From Corynebacterium marinum DSM 44953 (GTDB lineage: Bacteria > Actinomycetota > Actinomycetes > Mycobacteriales > Mycobacteriaceae), in contig NZ_CP007790.1 of NCBI RefSeq assembly GCF_000835165.1, forward strand, positions 620,001 through 684,000: DNA of 64,000 nt, written 5' to 3'. The notes beneath the pieces are model-generated. The model saw only the letters and a list, made by a program, of their open reading frames with translations, searched no databases and had not been told where the DNA came from. Positions 1 through 13,288 of the stretch are shown here, piece by piece; within the stretch, counting starts at the first letter, position 1, and every line of letters starts with the position of its first letter. The position numbers and the translations under genes were made by a program.

Positions 1-1
1 C

Positions 2-955
2 TGGATCATCCTGGGCGCCACGCTCACCCTCGGGCTGCTCTTCGCCTTCGGCCTGCTGGCCTGGAACAACCCGCTGCCTTTCGGCTCAGAGGGTTTCTGG
101 CTCATCGCCGAGCGGCGGGCCGACGCCGTGATCGCCATGGCGATCGTCGCCGTCTGCCAGGCAGTGGCCACCCTCGCCTTCCAGACCGTGACCAACAACC
201 GAATCATCACCCCGTCGATCATGGGCTTCGAGTCCCTGTACACGGCGATCCACACCACCACGATCTACTTCTTCGGCGCCGCCGGCCTGATCGGCGCGCG
301 CACCCTCGAGACCTTCGTGGTGCAGCTGGTCCTCATGATCGGTCTCTCCCTCATCCTCTATTCGTGGCTGCTCACCGGCCGGCACGCCAACATGCACGCG
401 ATGCTGCTCGTGGGCATCATCATCGGCGGCGGCCTGGGTTCGGTGTCCACGTTCATGCAGCGGATGCTCACCCCGAGCGATTTCGACGTGCTCACCGCCC
501 GACTCTTCGGCTCCGTGAACAACGCTGACCCCGGGTACTACCCGGTGGCCATCCCGCTGTGCCTCACCGCCGCGGTTCTGCTCTACCTCAACTCGCGCCG
601 CATGAACGTGCTGTCCCTGGGCCGCGACACCGCCACCAACCTGGGACTGAACTACAAGGCCCTGGCGATCGGCAGCCTCGTCCTCATCTCGGTGCTCATG
701 GCTGTGTCGACCGCCCTGGTCGGGCCCATGACGTTCCTCGGTTTCCTGGTGGCGACCCTTGCCTACCAGTTCGCCGACACCTACGATCACCGCTATCTGT
801 TCCCCATGGCCGTGGCCATCGCCTTCGTGGTCCTCTCCGGCGCGTACTTCATCATGAACCATATTTTCTACGCGCAGGGAGTCGTCTCCATCATCATCGA
901 GCTCGTCGGTGGTTCCGTGTTCCTCTTCGTCATCCTCAGAAAGGGCCGACTGTGA
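2..955 (+). CDS. Iron-chelate (siderophore) ABC transporter permease, 5' end outside the window
   Basis: The reading frame is open from the first bases of the window, so the N-terminus is missing; the visible part is about 317 residues. It is rich in membrane helices (for example around 5-20, 45-60, 105-120, 200-215 and 290-310) and fits the FecCD/BtuC permease family, which passes Fe(III)-siderophores across the inner membrane. The stop overlaps the GTG of the ATPase gene (GTGA), the usual sign of translational coupling. A substrate-binding lipoprotein and a second permease would be expected upstream, outside the window. The iron-chelate role is inferred from family resemblance and the adjacent ATPase; the actual ligand cannot be read from the sequence. 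Confidence 0.85.
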   Translation, partial: WIILGATLTLGLLFAFGLLAWNNPLPFGSEGFWLIAERRADAVIAMAIVAVCQAVATLAFQTVTNNRIITPSIMGFESLYTAIHTTTIYFFGAAGLIGARTLETFVVQLVLMIGLSLILYSWLLTGRHANMHAMLLVGIIIGGGLGSVSTFMQRMLTPSDFDVLTARLFGSVNNADPGYYPVAIPLCLTAAVLLYLNSRRMNVLSLGRDTATNLGLNYKALAIGSLVLISVLMAVSTALVGPMTFLGFLVATLAYQFADTYDHRYLFPMAVAIAFVVLSGAYFIMNHIFYAQGVVSIIIELVGGSVFLFVILRKGRL

Positions 956-1707
956 TCACTCTGACCAACGTCCGCAAGGAGTACAACAGCGACGTCGCCA
1001 TCGGTCCGGTGAATCTGGAGATCCCGGCCGGCGGCATCACCGCCCTCGTCGGACCCAACGGTGCCGGCAAGTCGACGCTGCTCACCATGATCGGCCGACT
1101 CCTCGGCATGGACTCGGGCGACATCAAGGTCGCCCAGTACGACATCACCACCACCAAGTCGAAGGACCTGGCCAAGATCCTGTCCATCCTGCGCCAGGAG
1201 AACCACTTCATCACCAAGCTGACGGTCCGCCAGCTCGTCGGTTTCGGCCGCTTCCCTTACTCCCACGGTCGTCTGACCAAGGAGGACGAGGAGATCATCT
1301 CCCGCTACATCGACTTCCTCCACCTCACCGACCTGGAGGACCGCTACCTGGATCAGCTTTCCGGCGGCCAACGGCAGCGCGCGTACGTGGCGATGGTGCT
1401 TTCCCAGGAAACGGACTACGTGCTTCTCGACGAGCCGCTCAACAACCTCGACATCGCACACTCCGTCCAGATGATGAAGCATCTGCAGTCCGCCGCCCGC
1501 GAGTTCGGCCGCACCATCATCGTGGTGCTGCACGACATCAACTTCGCCGCCCGGTACGCCGACTACATCTGCGCCGTCAAAGCCGGGCAGATCGTCGAGT
1601 TCGGCACGCCGTGGGAAGTGATGCGGGACGACATTCTCACCGACATCTTCAACACCCCGGTCCAGGTTCTCGAGGGGCCGAACGGACCGCTGGCCGTCTA
1701 CCACTAG
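952..1707 (+). CDS. Iron-chelate ABC transporter ATP-binding protein
   Basis: This 251-residue ATPase powers the siderophore importer whose permease lies upstream. It has a Walker A (GPNGAGKS, about residues 35-42), an LSGGQ signature (about 137-141), a Walker B ending LLDEP and an H-loop (VLHD). Length and layout match the FepC/FhuC class of iron-chelate importer ATPases. The GTG start overlaps the permease stop by four bases, which fixes the start and implies one operon. The transporter gene at 1708 begins on the base after this stop, so it probably belongs to the same transcript. Confidence 0.92.
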   Translation: MITLTNVRKEYNSDVAIGPVNLEIPAGGITALVGPNGAGKSTLLTMIGRLLGMDSGDIKVAQYDITTTKSKDLAKILSILRQENHFITKLTVRQLVGFGRFPYSHGRLTKEDEEIISRYIDFLHLTDLEDRYLDQLSGGQRQRAYVAMVLSQETDYVLLDEPLNNLDIAHSVQMMKHLQSAAREFGRTIIVVLHDINFAARYADYICAVKAGQIVEFGTPWEVMRDDILTDIFNTPVQVLEGPNGPLAVYH

Positions 1708-2628
1708 ATGGCCGCCCGGCTGGACCGCCACCAGATCGCCCTCTACTTCGCGGCGATCGTTCTCGGCCTGCTTATCGACGCCCCTTCGCTCCGCGTGCTG
1801 GTCACGCCGGTGCTGGGGGCGTTGCTGTTTCTCACGTTCCTCTCGGTCCCGCTGGCCCGGGTGCGCGTCAACGCGCGTTTCCTCCTGGCGCTCGCCCTGC
1901 TCAACGGGGCAGTTGTGCCTGTGGTGGCGGGAGTCCTCTCCGCCCCGCTGCGTGACGATGCCGTCGTCCACGCCGCCGTGCTCCTCGTCCTCCTGGCCCC
2001 CTGCATCGACTACGCGATCGCGTTCACCGGCTTGGCCGGCGGTGCCCGGGCCGAGCTGCTCGCGGCCACCCCGCTCCTGCTGGGAGGGCAGCTTCTCCTG
2101 CTGCCGCTGTTCCTGCGCTTCTTCCTGGGTTCCGACGACGTGCTCTCCGTCGGACCTTTCGCGGAGGCGTTCCTCCTGTTGATCGTCCTGCCCCTCGGCG
2201 CCGCCTTCCTGGTTCAGCGGCTGATGCCGCGGCACCGGTGGGCGCGGTGTGTCGACTCTGCCGGCAACGCGGGCATGGTCCCGCTCATGATGGCGACCCT
2301 GTTCGTTGTCCTGTCGGGGTACGCGGGCGACGTGGCGGGGGAGTGGCGGCGCCTGGCCCTGCCGGCCGCGGTCTACGTCGCGTTCGCGCTCGCGATGATC
2401 GTGGCCGGGACGGCAGTCGGCGCTGCCCTGCGCCTGCCGGCGCCTCTCCGCGTGGCGGCCACCTTTAGCGGAGTCACCCGCAACTCACTGGTGGTCATGC
2501 CCTTCGCACTGGCGATGCCCGGCACCCTGGCTCCCGTCGTCGTGGTCACCCAGACGCTCGTCGAGTTGACGGTCATGGTGGCCATGGTCGCCGTCATGCC
2601 GGGGATACTGCGAAGAATTAGCCATTGA
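1708..2628 (+). CDS. ACR3/bile acid:sodium symporter-like membrane transporter (arsenic resistance family)
   Basis: A 306-residue integral membrane protein with about ten hydrophobic segments. It resembles the BART superfamily, in which ACR3 exports arsenite and others carry bile-acid-like organic anions with sodium. The ATG follows the ATPase stop directly (TAGATG), so it is translationally linked to the iron ABC genes. There is no arsR or arsC nearby, so an arsenic role is not supported by context; a link to siderophore or organic-acid transport is equally possible. A weak rho-independent signal is not evident after the stop, and the rrn promoters begin within about 10 bases. Confidence 0.7.
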   Translation: MAARLDRHQIALYFAAIVLGLLIDAPSLRVLVTPVLGALLFLTFLSVPLARVRVNARFLLALALLNGAVVPVVAGVLSAPLRDDAVVHAAVLLVLLAPCIDYAIAFTGLAGGARAELLAATPLLLGGQLLLLPLFLRFFLGSDDVLSVGPFAEAFLLLIVLPLGAAFLVQRLMPRHRWARCVDSAGNAGMVPLMMATLFVVLSGYAGDVAGEWRRLALPAAVYVAFALAMIVAGTAVGAALRLPAPLRVAATFSGVTRNSLVVMPFALAMPGTLAPVVVVTQTLVELTVMVAMVAVMPGILRRISH

Positions 2629-2637
2629 GCTGGCGAT

Positions 2638-2667
2638 TTGCTTCTTTGGTCGGTGAGTTCGTATAGT
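2638..2667 (+). promoter_or_regulatory. Upstream rrn promoter P1 (candidate)
   Basis: TTGCTT at 2638-2643 and TATAGT at 2662-2667 are separated by 18 bases and lie just after the preceding gene. Together with the second promoter about 100 bp downstream this gives the tandem arrangement common for rRNA operons. The call rests on consensus match and position only. Confidence 0.5.
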
Positions 2668-2740
2668 CATTCCCGTCGCCACGAACGGTTACCGAGAGGT
2701 TACCGGGACGGCAACGGAACAAGAACTTCACCGGTTGGAT

Positions 2741-2769
2741 TTGACGCTGTCAGTCCGATACAGTAAAGT
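2741..2769 (+). promoter_or_regulatory. Main rrn promoter P2 (candidate)
   Basis: TTGACG at 2741-2746 and TAAAGT at 2764-2769 with a 17-bp spacer are a near-consensus sigma-A promoter. It lies about 495 bp upstream of mature 16S, which is a typical distance for an actinobacterial rrn leader. Confidence 0.65.
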
Positions 2770-3263
2770 AGAACAAGCCGCTAAAAAGCCTTAACCCGTG
2801 AGGGTGAGGGTGGATGGTGTGCGTGTGTTGTTTGAGAACTCAATAGTGTGCCAATGTACTTTTGTTTGTGACTTTGGTTGTGTCGTTCATCGGCTGCATG
2901 TCCCCCTGGTGGGGGGTGTGTGGTGGGTGTGTGCCGGGTGGTACCTGCTGCAATGGGTGCCACTGTAAATAATGCGCGCGGTTGTTGTGATCGTGTGAGT
3001 TGTTGTGGTGCAGGCATGGATCATGGTTGCGTTTGGAAAGTGGCGGCCTCCGTATGCTTTTTCCCCGTCAGGGTTGGAGTGGGGGTCGCATGTTTTTTGT
3101 GATCATGGCGTTTCCTGCTGCGCGGTTGTGTGGTGGGGGGTGTCTGTGGTTTTTTGATGGACAATTTTGTGTGCCATCGTCTCCTTGTGGGGTGGTGGTG
3201 TGCTGGTTGTTTGTTTTTGGTTGGGTTTTGGGCTTTTCACAGCTCTGATTTCTTCTGAAGTTT
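2770..3263 (+). other. rrn leader (pre-16S), with conserved antitermination/processing element
   Basis: A non-coding transcribed leader, G/T-rich on the plus strand. At about 2824-2850 it carries the element TTTGAGAACTCAATAGTGTG, which in mycobacteria and streptomycetes lies in the rrn leader near boxA and processing sites. A related version (GAGAACT...ATAGTG) recurs in the 16S-23S spacer at about 5092-5106. No gene is supported here; open frames in this stretch have skewed composition and no ribosome binding sites. Confidence 0.7.
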
Positions 3264-8337
<5,074 letters not shown>

Positions 8338-8400
8338 CCCCCCACGTGTGGGAGGTGTGGACTTACGCACCGTAACAAAATCAAGCAAACACTCAAGGTT

Positions 8401-8471
8401 TGCCCGCGTCCACTATGCAGTATCTGACACAACACACCCGTATCACCGGGCACACCCCCCCAGGGGGGTGT
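8401..8471 (+). other. 23S-5S spacer: processing-stem right arm and GC hairpin
   Basis: Bases 8401-8437 pair with 5083-5118 upstream of 23S to close the 23S processing stem. Immediately after, 8452-8460 (ACACCCCCC) and 8463-8471 (GGGGGGTGT) form a perfect 9-bp palindrome. It is not followed by a T-tract, so it is more likely a processing or structural hairpin than a terminator. Confidence 0.65.
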
Positions 8472-8483
8472 TGTTCCGAGGGT

Positions 8484-8604
8484 GTGTCGGTGGTTGATAG
8501 CGGCAGGGAAACGCCCGGTCCCATTCCGAACCCGGAAGCTAAGCCTGCCCGCGCCGATGGTACTGCACCCGGGAGGGTGTGGGAGAGTAGGTTACCGCCG
8601 ACAC
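8484..8604 (+). rRNA. rrf: 5S ribosomal RNA
   Basis: The segment has the conserved core CCCGGTCCCATTCCGAACC near 8513 and GAAGCTAAGCC just after it. The ends GTGTCGGTGG and CCGCCGACAC pair to form helix I, giving about 121 nt. Order and spacing after 23S confirm the rrn operon. Confidence 0.95.
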
Positions 8605-8630
8605 TAAAACATACACAACTGAATAAACAT

Positions 8631-8687
8631 GACCCCCGGTAGGGGTCGGTACCCGGTCATCCGGGATGCCGGCCTCCACCGGGGGTC
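8631..8687 (+). terminator. Inverted repeat after 5S, probable rrn terminator
   Basis: GACCCCCGGT at 8631-8640 is the exact reverse complement of ACCGGGGGTC at 8678-8687. A competing shorter hairpin uses GACCCC (8631-8636) with GGGGTC (8642-8647). There is no clear T-run after either, so termination may be inefficient or Rho-assisted. Position after 5S supports the call. Confidence 0.5.
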
Positions 8688-8945
8688 TACTCGTCGTTCC
8701 CGGCACCGACAGAGACAGATCACTGGCCCTCACGGCTGTCGTCAAGAAAGGTTCGCCTATTCTGAGACGAGGTTGAAGGTTTCCGAGAGCTGCCACATCG
8801 CGTGCCGGCCGCCGGCGGCCGGAAGTAGCCGGCTGTGCGTTTCCGCCCGTTCATAGAGCAGGCCGGCTGCCCGAAGGGACTTCTCGTCCGTCACAGGAGG
8901 GCACTCACGCAGTCATGACGAACATTGAATAGGACAAGCGCACCG
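8688..8945. other. Gap between rrn operon and ABC permease
   Basis: No confident gene lies here. On the minus strand, 8894 down to 8757 reads as a 45-residue frame from a GTG with protein-like composition (it contains ERAETHSR and ends FNLVSE). It has no good ribosome binding site and could be a remnant. On the plus strand an AGGAGG at 8895-8900 precedes a five-codon frame, ATG at 8915 to TAG at 8930, just before the permease start. I see no remains of an ABC ATPase. Confidence 0.4.
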
Positions 8946-11480
8946 ATGAACTCTCTCCCGATCCAGCGCAAGCTCTCCCTGCGCAACATCGGAGCCCACA
9001 AACTTCGTCTGATCATGACGGTCCTCGCGGTGGTGCTGGGGACCAGTTTCGTGTCGGGCGGCTTCATCCTCTCTGCGTCGCTGTCGAAGGCCTTCGACGA
9101 CATCATCACCGTAAGTTACGAAGGTTCGGACCTGGTGATGCAGTCCACTCCCGATTACCCCCTCACACGCGACATGGGCGACGACATCGCCGCCCGCCAC
9201 GACGTGGAGAAGGTCGAGGTGACGGACATGCAGTCGATCGTGCTCATCGGTCCGGACGGCTCTCCCTACCAGTCCGGCGGAGCGGGTTCCTGGCTGCTGC
9301 CTTTCTCTTCTCCCGAGGAGGCTGTCACCGACAGCAGCGCGACGATCCTCGAGGGCCGGTCGCCGGCATCCTCAGGGGAGGCGGTCATCAATGCGGGGGC
9401 GGCGGAACGCTCCGGAATCGTCCCGGGGGACACCATCACTGTCATCAACACGGAGAAGCGGGCTGAGCTGGAGGTCGTCGGGCTGACGGAACTGTCCACC
9501 TCAACCGGCGGCTGGGCGGGAGTGCAGGTGGCGCCCGAGGTCTACCAGACGGAGTTCTCCGACGGGGAGAGCGCCAGCCGCATTCTCATCCGGGGCGATG
9601 TGACCGAGGAGACGCTCGCGGGGATGTACCCGGGTTTCGACGTCGCCACGTCCGAAGAGGCGGCGGAGCGGGAGACGGAGGAGATCTCCTCCCTGCTCGC
9701 GTTCTTCACCTACATTCTCGGGGCCTTCGGGCTCATCGCGCTGCTCGTGGGCACCTTCATCATCTCCAACACCTTCTCCATGATCGTCGCGCAGCGGACG
9801 AAGGAGTTCGCGCTGCTCCGTGCGGTGGGTATGTCCCGGCAGCAGCTGACTGGTTCAGTGCTGGCGGAGGCTGTGGTTATCGGCCTCATCGGTTCCGCGG
9901 CGGGCATCGGCGTGGGCATCGGCCTGGTCCGTGTCATCGTCACCGTGATGGAGGCGTTCGGGCTCGGTTTCCCGGATTCCGGACTCGCGGTGGACGCCGG
10001 CAGCATCATCATCCCGCTCGTCGTGGGGGTGGCGGTCACCGTGCTCAGCGCCTGGGTCCCCGCCCGCCGGGCCGGTGCGGTCCACCCCGTGCGGGCGATG
10101 CGCATGGGCGACCAGGCGAGCACCCAGCCGGTGAAGGGGCGGAGCCTGGCCGGTGCGGTCCTGCTGCTCATCGGTGTGGTCGTCACGGCTTTCGCCGCCT
10201 TCATGACGGAATGGTCCACCACCGAACGGGCGGTGCTCACCGGGGTGGGGGCCCTGGCGCTCATCACCGGTGTGGTGCTTGCCCTGGCGGGGCTGATCAG
10301 GGTCATCTACACGGTCCGCCCGCCCGGCGGGGGAGTGGTTCCGCTGCTGGCCGGAACGAACCTGGCGCGCAGCCCCCGCCGTTCCGCGGCCACGTCCTTC
10401 GCCCTCACACTCGGTGTGGCACTGGTGTCGGTGGTGGGCATCCTCGGGGCGTCGATCTCGGCGTCGGTCTTCGGTGCCATCGACGAGGAACTCCGGGCGG
10501 ACACCGTGGTGTCCTCCGGGCTCATCGCCAGCCAGGGGATCCCCGGCCGGGCGGCCGAGGACGTGGCGGCGCTCGACGGCGTGGCCGCCGTCGTACCGAG
10601 CATCTGGGTGCCCATGAGCGTCGGCGGGAAGATCGGCAACACGGACGGGGTGAGCGGGCTGACCCTCGCGTTGACCGTGGATCCGAACGCTGCTTACGTC
10701 CTCGACGTGGTGGCCGGCGGCTTCGACGGTATCGCCGCCCGCCCGGGGGCGGGTCTGAGCCGGTCCGCCGCGCAGGATCTGGGGGTGAGCGTGGGCGACA
10801 CCGTGGAGGTCACCTCTCCGGTAACGACGAACACAGCCCGGGTGCCGGTGGTGGTGGTCTGGGAGGACGCTGCGGCGTTCACTCCGGTGGCGGTCACCGA
10901 GGCGACCGCGCAGGAGATCCTGCCGGGCCGCGATTCCTGGTTCACCCAGAACCTCTTCGTCACCTTCGATGAGGGGGCCGACGCAGAGGCGGTGCACCGG
11001 GCGGTCGTCGACACGATCAACCCCTACGGCGTGCTGCAGGTGCTGACGAAGGACGAGTACGGCGTCTCCAGCGCCGAGCAGATCCGGCAGCTCCTCGCGT
11101 TGGTCTACGCCCTGCTGGCGCTCAGCGTGGTCATCGCGGTGCTGGGCATCATCAACACCCTGGTGCTGTCGATCATGGAGCGCCGGCACGAATTCGGCAT
11201 GCTGCGGGCCGTGGGGATGCAGCGCAGCCAGATCGGCCGGATGGTCACCATCGAGTCCGTCCATATCGCGGTGCTCGGCGCTGTTGTGGGCATCATCAGC
11301 GGAGTGTGGCTGGGCTGGTGCTTCGTCCGGACGTTGAGCGACCAGGGCATCACCCGGTGGGCGATCCCCTGGGATCAGATGGCGCTCATCCCGGTGGCGG
11401 CCGTGGCGGTGGGAGTCGTGGCCGCGATCTGGCCCGCCCGCCGGGCGGCGCAGACCTCGCCGCTGCGTGCGGTCGAGTAG
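8946..11480 (+). CDS. FtsX/MacB-type ABC transporter permease
   Basis: An 844-residue membrane protein with two FtsX domains, each with the typical pattern of helices followed by an ER/QRxxEFxxLRAVGM motif (at roughly residues 280-305 and 735-760). A large external MacB-like periplasmic/core segment follows the first helix. Such permeases normally pair with a LolD-like ATPase and move lipophilic molecules or transmit force across the membrane. No ATPase gene is adjacent, which is unusual. I chose ATG 8946; an in-frame TTG at 8925 would add seven residues. The preceding mini-frame (8915-8932) and its AGGAGG could couple translation into this gene. Confidence 0.85.
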   Translation: MNSLPIQRKLSLRNIGAHKLRLIMTVLAVVLGTSFVSGGFILSASLSKAFDDIITVSYEGSDLVMQSTPDYPLTRDMGDDIAARHDVEKVEVTDMQSIVLIGPDGSPYQSGGAGSWLLPFSSPEEAVTDSSATILEGRSPASSGEAVINAGAAERSGIVPGDTITVINTEKRAELEVVGLTELSTSTGGWAGVQVAPEVYQTEFSDGESASRILIRGDVTEETLAGMYPGFDVATSEEAAERETEEISSLLAFFTYILGAFGLIALLVGTFIISNTFSMIVAQRTKEFALLRAVGMSRQQLTGSVLAEAVVIGLIGSAAGIGVGIGLVRVIVTVMEAFGLGFPDSGLAVDAGSIIIPLVVGVAVTVLSAWVPARRAGAVHPVRAMRMGDQASTQPVKGRSLAGAVLLLIGVVVTAFAAFMTEWSTTERAVLTGVGALALITGVVLALAGLIRVIYTVRPPGGGVVPLLAGTNLARSPRRSAATSFALTLGVALVSVVGILGASISASVFGAIDEELRADTVVSSGLIASQGIPGRAAEDVAALDGVAAVVPSIWVPMSVGGKIGNTDGVSGLTLALTVDPNAAYVLDVVAGGFDGIAARPGAGLSRSAAQDLGVSVGDTVEVTSPVTTNTARVPVVVVWEDAAAFTPVAVTEATAQEILPGRDSWFTQNLFVTFDEGADAEAVHRAVVDTINPYGVLQVLTKDEYGVSSAEQIRQLLALVYALLALSVVIAVLGIINTLVLSIMERRHEFGMLRAVGMQRSQIGRMVTIESVHIAVLGAVVGIISGVWLGWCFVRTLSDQGITRWAIPWDQMALIPVAAVAVGVVAAIWPARRAAQTSPLRAVE

Positions 11481-11482
11481 AA

Positions 11483-12634
11483 CTAGAGGGACTGCAGCTT
11501 CTCGACCCCCAGCCGCAGGGTGTCGTGGCGTTTGCCGAAGGCGAAGCGGACCTTCGTCCGCCACGGACCGGGATCGTCGCAGAAGACCTGGACCGGGATC
11601 GCGGCCACGCCGATCCTCCCGGGCAACCCGAGACAGAATTCGACGCCGTCGGTTTCCCCGAGGGCGGAGATGTCGGCCACCACGAAGTAGGTTCCGTGGG
11701 TGTCGTGGACCTGCAGGCCCGCGTCCCTCAGCCCGGCGGCCAACAGGTCCCGGCCCTCGGCCAGCTCGGCGACCATGCCTGTCAGCCACTCGGATTCTTC
11801 GTTGAGGGCGTGGGCCACCGCGGGCTGGAAGGGGGTGGCGCCGACGTAGGACATGAACTGCTTGGCCTTGAGGACGGCGTCGAGAAGCGGCGCGGGGGCC
11901 AGCGCCCAGCCGGTCTTCCAGCCGGTGACGTTCCACGACTTCGCGGCCGAGGACACGGTGACTGTGCGTTCGAACATGCCGGGCAGGGCGGCGAGGGCGG
12001 TGTGGGCGCGGCCGTCGAAAAGCAGGTTCTCGTACACCTCGTCCGACAGGACCAGCAGGTCGCGCTCGACGCAGACCGCGGCCAATCCTGCCAGCACCTC
12101 CCGGGAGAAGACGGAGCCGGTGGGGTTGTGCGGGGAGTTGACGATGATCATCGACGTGCGCTTCGTGACGGCCGCCCGGACGGCATCGACGTCTACCGTC
12201 CAGGTCGCGCCGTCCGGCACCAGCGGGACCGCCACGCGCTGCGCGCCGGCCAGAGCGATGGCGGCGGCGTAGGCGTCGTAACAGGGCTCGAGGACGATCA
12301 CCTCGGAACCCGGCTCGACGAGGCCGAGCACGGCCGCGGAGATCGCCTCCGTGGCGCCCACGGTCACCAGCACCTCCGCCCCGGGGTCGTAGGTGACCTG
12401 ATGGTCGCGGGCGCGCTGGGCTGCCACTGCCTCGCGGAGCACCGCCATGCCGCGGCCCGGGCCGTACTGGTTGTTGCCGGCGCGGATCTGTTCGCAGGCG
12501 ATCTCGAGCATGCGGGCGGGACCGTCGGAATCGGGGAAGCCCTGGCCGAGGTTCACCGCGTCGAACTCGGCGGCTTTCGCGCTCATGGTCGCGAAGACGG
12601 TCTCGCCGAAGGGGCGCAGCCGGGCGACGGTCAC
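11483..12634 (-). CDS. PLP-dependent aminotransferase, class I/II (YbdL/kynurenine-oxoglutarate transaminase type)
   Basis: A 383-residue fold-type I aminotransferase. It shows the N-terminal NLGQGFPD motif, NSPHNPTG (about 172-179), DEVYENL (about 202-208) and the Schiff-base lysine in SSAAKSWNVTGWK (about 233-245). These match enzymes that accept methionine, glutamine or aromatic amino acids; the exact substrate cannot be read. The GTG start at 12634 overlaps the stop of the upstream membrane protein gene (GTGA), which supports this start over longer frames. Its 3' end almost abuts the convergent permease gene (two bases between). Confidence 0.88.
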   Translation of the reverse strand: MTVARLRPFGETVFATMSAKAAEFDAVNLGQGFPDSDGPARMLEIACEQIRAGNNQYGPGRGMAVLREAVAAQRARDHQVTYDPGAEVLVTVGATEAISAAVLGLVEPGSEVIVLEPCYDAYAAAIALAGAQRVAVPLVPDGATWTVDVDAVRAAVTKRTSMIIVNSPHNPTGSVFSREVLAGLAAVCVERDLLVLSDEVYENLLFDGRAHTALAALPGMFERTVTVSSAAKSWNVTGWKTGWALAPAPLLDAVLKAKQFMSYVGATPFQPAVAHALNEESEWLTGMVAELAEGRDLLAAGLRDAGLQVHDTHGTYFVVADISALGETDGVEFCLGLPGRIGVAAIPVQVFCDDPGPWRTKVRFAFGKRHDTLRLGVEKLQSL

Positions 12635-13278
12635 AGGACGAGGAGGTTGTAGCGGGTGGCCTTGGCGTCGTCGAGACGCTTGCGGGCCTTGTCCAGCCGG
12701 GCCCACTGGTCCTCCGGGATCGCCCGGCGGGCGGTGTTGACCACGTCTTCGTCGGGGGTGCCCCAGGCGATGGGCATGGGGGAGATCTCGTCCCAGTGCT
12801 CTTCGTCGCGCACGCTGCGGCGGCCCTGGACAGCGGCCACGGGGATGCGGGTGCCCAGCTTCGGCTCCTTGATGCCGTTGATGCGCGTTACGGTGCGCAG
12901 CGCAGCCCCCCAGCGGGGCGGGAGCTTCGGGTCGACGTTGGTGTTGACCAGCGCCATGATGACGTAGTCGCGTTCGTTGGTCTCGGCGATGACCGCCGGG
13001 GCGAGCGGGTAGGTGTCGTAGAGCTGCTGCGCGCCGCCGACCTTGCGGGGCACCGCGACCGCCAGGAAGAAGCTGAGCAACGCGAACGTCAGCGCGACGA
13101 TGCCGCCGGCCAGCCCCCAGACCTCGCCCTGTCCCACCCAGAAGTACAGGGCCGCGGCGAACCCGAGGAGGATCACCCCGAACACGACCGCCGACGTCTG
13201 CAGCCGCCGGGTGTCCTTGAGCATCTCGTTGTTCCGCTTCGCGAACGCCTCGTCCACCTCGAACTTGAAAACCTTCAT
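12631..13278 (-). CDS. Corynebacterial two-helix membrane protein (DUF3239-like)
   Basis: A 215-residue protein beginning MKVFKFEVDEAF, with a charged N-terminus and two hydrophobic helices at about residues 30-50 and 55-75. A soluble C-terminal domain of about 130 residues contains a conserved-looking NERDYVIMALVNTNVDP stretch. I believe it belongs to the DUF3239 group seen in corynebacteria, but that label is from memory. It is co-transcribed with the aminotransferase downstream (4-bp overlap) and lies 10 bp from the end of the XPB helicase gene, so all three probably share a transcript. Function unknown. Confidence 0.75.
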   Translation of the reverse strand: MKVFKFEVDEAFAKRNNEMLKDTRRLQTSAVVFGVILLGFAAALYFWVGQGEVWGLAGGIVALTFALLSFFLAVAVPRKVGGAQQLYDTYPLAPAVIAETNERDYVIMALVNTNVDPKLPPRWGAALRTVTRINGIKEPKLGTRIPVAAVQGRRSVRDEEHWDEISPMPIAWGTPDEDVVNTARRAIPEDQWARLDKARKRLDDAKATRYNLLVL

Positions 13279-13288
13279 GCCGAACAGC

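Noticed and set aside
1708..2628. Arsenic resistance operon
   Set aside because: Only the transporter is present; arsR, arsC and ArsR-type operator sequences are absent, and the gene is coupled to an iron ABC transporter.
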